Below are positions 26,501 to 32,500 of a stretch of DNA of 37,981 nucleotides, piece by piece. Position 1 is the first letter of the stretch, and each line of letters opens with the position of its first letter. The notes under the pieces are model-generated. The model saw nothing but the letters and a program-made list of their open reading frames with translations, was not told the origin of the DNA and did no database searches. The DNA comes from Branchiostoma floridae. Its lineage: Eukaryota > Chordata > Leptocardii > Amphioxiformes > Branchiostomatidae. The stretch lies in the NCBI RefSeq assembly GCF_000003815.2, contig NW_023365710.1:64001-101981 (forward strand), given 5' to 3'. Made by a program: the position numbers and the translations under genes.

Positions 26501-29500
26501 GGTACTGGTACGACGTGCACGGGCCGAAGTAGCACTCCAGGGCCAAACGAGGGTCGGAGAAGAAAAGACTCTTGAAATCCGGTTTGACTCCGATCTCTAT
26601 AGCAACGTCGTCCATGATAGGGATGTAGTCTACCTGGATGGTATGTCGTGGAGACTGGTAGTACCGCTTGGCCATGTCGCTTTTCTTCTGCATGATGTTG
26701 TCGAGCATCGCACCTTGGGGTGGGAGCTTGGTGGTCCCCTTGAAGACTCTCGTGGCCCAGCGACTCATGATCTCGGAGATCGGCATGAGCGCGCCAAGAG
26801 GTTGGACGAAACCAATGAAACTAAGAGTGGGCGGATTCAACTTCGGTGGGAATACATACTTGTAGAGGGAAACTTCGTTTGCCTCTGCCTTCAAGACAGA
26901 CTCGTCGACGAAGTCGAAGTCGAAGCGGTACCCTGTGCAAAATACGACGGCGTCGATGTCATCTTCCACCGTGTCGTCCTCGAAGACGACGCCGGTCTTG
27001 GTGAAGCGCTTGATGTTGGGCTTGACGATGACGGAGCCTGTGATGATGCGGTTAGGCAAGTCGTCGCTAACGGTGGGATGACCACCCAAGGGAGAGTGCT
27101 TCGGCTTGAGACCGTACACGGAGTGGTCAAAGCGCTGGTTGAGTAGATATTTTGCGAACCATACTTTGAACCATAACGGCAGGGCGTCAGCCCAGCGGCG
27201 AGTGCCCCAGATGTCGAGGGGAAGGCCTTGAGACGCGACCCGGTTGGCCACCCAGCTGCCCCTCCTGGTGCTCAGGAAAAGCTGAGAAAGGAAACCGAGT
27301 ATGACTCCAACTAAATGGTTGGACAGCGCATATACATTTTGGACTTTTATCAAACACAATCTACCTTCTACCACCTATATTAGTACGATATGCAATACAC
27401 TGAGGTATTAAAGCACAAACTGGCCGTTCACCTATAAATAATTGAAGTGCGTGGGATGAGTTTCCAATTATGTTAGGTCACATGTACAATCCGTGGCCCT
27501 GCCGGGCAGTTTTGGGCAACCAAACGCACGAAATGATCCAAAAATTATTCAAGATCATGCGTTGTGAATATTTTTTGATATTCATTTTTTTTTCGTTTTC
27601 TCAAACAGACTGGCCGGGCCCCGGTTTGAAAAGATAACCCCGGCTTTGATCAGAGAAGAAGTCTTGCTTGTTTGGTTTTGTTATTTGTTATTTCTAAGTT
27701 CGTGCTCGAAGGCTAATTGCAAATACATGTAGATGTACAAGTGACAAGTGCTAATTGCACGCACAAGTGACAATGGACAGTTATGTGAAGTTTTCTACTC
27801 TGATACTAGTGTTGGCTATTTCTAAACAGGCTGGGTTTGACTTATTTTTTGCAAGCAGAGGGAGACGAAAGCCCCACCTTTTCTAAAATTTATGGGTTCT
27901 GCGATTTCAAGAGAATAGTGGATTTCTGTCTTTGTGGCTTCTCTAAACAGAGTGATTTTTTCGGTTTGGTTGAATGGACATTTGGAATTAAAATGTGTTT
28001 CGTCTCCCGCTGCTTTAGAATAAAACATACCTGCTTAGTGTGCCGGCTGAGTTCCACGGAGACGTCTCCACCGGAGTTACCGATCCCGATGACGATAACT
28101 CGCTTGTTCTCGTAGCCCTTGAAGTCCTTGTAGTCGTGACTGAAGGAAGGAGCACAAAGACAGGGTTACCATGGATCAATTCTTAATAAGACACGGCCTA
28201 GTCAGGCTATCAAAGGCATCTTAAGCTACAACCCGTTGTACGTGCAGATACGTGCTGTCTACGTGCCAAAACGTGGGCAATCTTTGGGGATTCGTAAGTG
28301 TAAGTATACCGCCTCCGTACCAAATCGTAGGGAATCCGACGGATTTTCGAGCACGCAGACATGCCGTAGAACTTTACGTACAGCCTGAACGTTTTCAGAA
28401 ATACGAGGCGGACGTGGCCTCCTAAAAAAAAACCTTACAGACAAATTGCACGTACGGCGGGTTGTGCCATCCTAACAGCTTGATAAATATCATTGATTGC
28501 ACTTTTGGAATCGAACGTAGGCTAATGTAACGAAATGATGGATCACGGCTGCAATCTAAGGATTACCTGCGATACCGTAGTCCTGTCGGAGTGTGTAAAG
28601 ACGTGCCGATATCGGCGGATATCGAAAAACGGCGTTCTAAAGGGCCCGTAGCTTAATTATATTAATTGGTGGAAGTTTGCAAAGGTATAAAGATGATCTT
28701 TTTCTTGGACAATTTTGTGATATATAAGACATTTATACAAGACAATGCTTTCGATATCGTTAGACATTATTAGCAATGTCTAACCTTACCGAAACATTAT
28801 TCTTTGTTCGATATGATTATCCTTTTAATGAGATTAATAGGTTTACAGCTTTGAATTTGAAGAATTGATCGTCTAAAATCTACCTGTGGGTGGTTTGTCC
28901 CTGGAACTCGTCAAACCCCGGAAAGCTGTCCCTGGGATAGTGTGGGTACGCGTGGTGTCCTGTACACACCATCACGGCATCGTACACCTCCGTGGTGGTC
29001 TCGTTCTTGTCCTGCATACGGATTATAAACCATTAAGCTAAGGGCACAACCCGACGTACGTGCAAATACGTACTGTCTACGCGTGCCAAAACGTGGGCAA
29101 TCTTTTGGGATCCGTAGGTGATAAGTACCGCCTACGTACGAACGCGTAGGGAATCCGACGAATCTTGGAGCACACAGAAACGCCGTAGAGCTTTACGTGC
29201 AGGCAAAACTCGGTGTGCCATCGGGCTGCGGATTCGCGCCTGCCCTGAACGTTTTCAGAAATACCTGCCACCCCCCCCCCCCCCAAAAAAAACGTACGGA
29301 AAAATTGCACGTGCGGCGGGTTGTGCCCTTAGCTCAAGTCTTCCACTCATTTCTATCCTCTTTCTACAACATTTGATGTATTATCGGGGGTATTTGCAGC
29401 GGTTTTACGTCCAAAACATACCTCATCAGTGTAGGTAATGTCCCACTGCCCAGTTTCTGCAAAGTCCTCTCTCGGTTTCACATGATCAACGTGGTGCCGG

Positions 29501-32500
29501 AATCTGGCAAGGAACATGTACAACTGTAATTAATGTGTCGTTGCCATTTGATTATTACTAACTAATTGACATCGGATTTAAAACTGTATGGATCAGAAAC
29601 GTTATCCGTATATCATTACGTGTTTGAGTATATTCTTAGTGTTTACATTATTTGGTACAAGTGGATTACTGCCAGGCCTGTATCTCTCGGTTTATTTTGG
29701 CCCAGAGTTCTACTGGCCCAACACTGCCGATGAATAGGCGGAGAGAGCGAGAACAAAAACGCACAAGTGGAAAAGTGCATTGCTGACAGTCATCAACATC
29801 TATTTATTCTTTAAACAACACGTACGTTTCATGGACTATGATCTTGTTCAAACATAATGCCACGTTGGCTGGTTACCATAATGCAAAATTTCAGGCAGGG
29901 ACATGCAAGCAGTGTTCTTTCCTAATATCAAGAAAGCAACTGGAACAATCAATACAAATTAAAAATGCCGTCTTGTTGCTGTATTTTCTATCGGTGTGTT
30001 TGGTAAAAAGAAGGCCACATTAGGTGCATTGCGATTTGTGTCCAAACTACCTATTTTCTGACAAAGGCTATTTGACATACGGACGCTCAAATGTAGCTAG
30101 ATCTACCATGAAATCATACAATAGAAGCACGAACTGATGATTCCATGACAGTAACGCTTACATCAGAAGTATTCTGCAGCAGTATATGATTCGTCATTAA
30201 CAAATAAGCAGAATAAGACGAGTTACATTTGCCTTACCTGATGTGTTTCATGAGGTCAAAGTTGTCCGCGTACATCTTGAAATACTTTTGGACCAAGGAG
30301 TGGTGCATGAAGTTGGGATACTCCTTGGGGATGGGGAAGTCGCTGTAACACATCATCTCCTTACTGGCGTTGATGACCGTGGAGCGGTAGACGCTGGCAA
30401 AGCCGGGCAGGGCTTCTTCCTTGAAGTTCCAGAGTCCGCCGATGTCGGTTCCCTTCTCGAAGCAGACGGGCTGCAGCCCCTCGTCCAGGCAGCACTTGAT
30501 GGCTGTCAGCCCGCTTGCTCCAGAGCCGATTACTGCTACTTTCTTTGCCATTGCCAGGAATGTATACTCTATTACATTTTTGGCTTCTCAAGAGTCATAC
30601 ACGTTTAACGAAAGGTCCCCCCTTAAGACTGCAAGTGCGTCAGAGCGACGGTTTGCTATAAAGGCGTGTGTCACCTGATTATTGGTTAGGGGCAAAGTCA
30701 AGTACAACGAACTTTGACACGCCTCGACTCCATGGCGCGAAATACGAAGAGAAAGACGCGGTCAATGTGCAAGGAAAGAAAACGACGCCCTTATCACTGT
30801 GCGCCAGAAGACTGCTGTGTCATACCAGACGAATATCNNNNNNNNNNNNNNNNNNNNNNNNNNNNNNNNNNNNNNNNNNNNNNNNNNNNNNNNNNNNNNN
30901 NNNNNNNNNNNNNNNNNNNNNNNNNNNNNNNNNNNNNNNNNNNNNNNNNNNNNNNNNNNNNNNNNNNNNNNNNNNNNNNNNNNNNNNNNNNNNNNNNNNN
31001 NNNNNNNNNNNNNNNNNNNNNNNNNNNNNNNNNNNNNNNNNNNNGCTACGTTGAAAAGTGTGTACATCTCAGAGATCATATTTTTGGATATAATAGCTAT
31101 CAGTAAGAGTTTAATGAGAACTCTGTATATGGGTCTTCTTATTACCAGCATCTGGTAGTTTGTAGCAAGAGTGATTTTATAATTATAAATGTTGGAATTT
31201 TAGGTAAAAAAGAATTAGCTACAATGTTGCTTCTCTCCAGCTGCCTTCGGGCGTTAGGAATAATTATCTAAACCAGCACCGTCCGCACCCGCTGCTTTTC
31301 TAGAGAATTTTGCAAAGTGTGTCAACAATGACGGACAAAATAGGTCCTCTGTCCCCAATCCGAGAATGTTCTCCTTGCCACCCCCAAGCCGAATTTATTT
31401 CCTGGCCCCTTCCCCTAAATATAGTTGATCGAGTAAACCCTGTTGACGACCGTCAGAAGTGGAGAACCCCTGTATGTGTATAGACAGATTGCCCCTACGG
31501 CTGCCTAGCTTTGGGACTGAGATGAGATGATGATGATGATATAATAGAAACATTGTTTAGAACAAAACGGGACGTTGTGTTCATCAAAGATACCTACAGA
31601 TCCAAAATTATGAAAATTCATTTGTCCCTTGTTGGTTTATCATGTGTCATCATCTGCAACTAAATTAGTTTACCCTTCCAGGTAGAAATGTTAGGCTAGA
31701 CCATGTGAAGGTAAACATTCTGTATTTGCTTGCAAATGTTACCTTTCTAGTTCTCTCTATCTTACATACGTACATCGCATCTCCTAAACTTCATTTACTG
31801 TGCGTGTCTTGCGAACAGAATTCTGTTCTTAAAAAATTGTCAATTTCTCTGTATTGCCAAATCGTTAGCACATTTGGGAAGTATTTTTTTTTTCTAACGG
31901 TGACCTCCAGTAGACTTTTAACTGTATGGGGAGAAATAGATTAACCTCTAATATGTCACATTGCACAGGTCCGGATGTTAAGCCATGATGCGCCTGAGTT
32001 CCCCTGGACAGATGTGGGTTTGCACGGTGAGACACACGTCACCTTGTCAGGACTCCATCTCCGCTCCTATAGCACGTACCAGGTACAGGTCAGGGCTGTC
32101 AATCATGTGGGTGTGGTCAGTGACGTAGTGTTCTCAGAAGTCGTCATTGAGACAGAGGAGCCACAAGTAGTTGGTAAGTAATTTTGTAGTTGTGGAGAAC
32201 TTCTATATTCAGCCGGCATAGGCTGTGTTATGATACGAGGGGCGTTCAAGAAGTAATCCACCTGACCCATTTCCCAAAGGAGGAGATTAATGGAACTTGG
32301 TGCAGTTATTAGTCTTTCCCTTCATAGGAATCACCCAGAGTTATGCATTTCTACCATCGTTTGATGTAGCTCTGTACACCGTTTTTGTAGGACGCCCCAG
32401 GTTGGTCCTGCAACAGATGCCTCATCAATGGCAGAAGAGGGACGACCAGGTCTGGGAGCTGTTTCCACAGACTTCCGGCCATGTTTGAATTCACAATGCC

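Noticed and set aside
26226-27146. 306-codon open frame on the plus strand
   Set aside because: It is the antisense shadow of the last FMO exon; the minus frame carries FMO motifs and splice sites, the plus frame has none.
30243-30678. plus-strand frames of 85-121 codons
   Set aside because: They are antisense to FMO exon 1, which has the GxGxxG motif on the minus strand.
30668-31158. four open frames crossing the N run
   Set aside because: They are open only because the gap cannot contain stop codons; their ends lie in the non-coding repeat.
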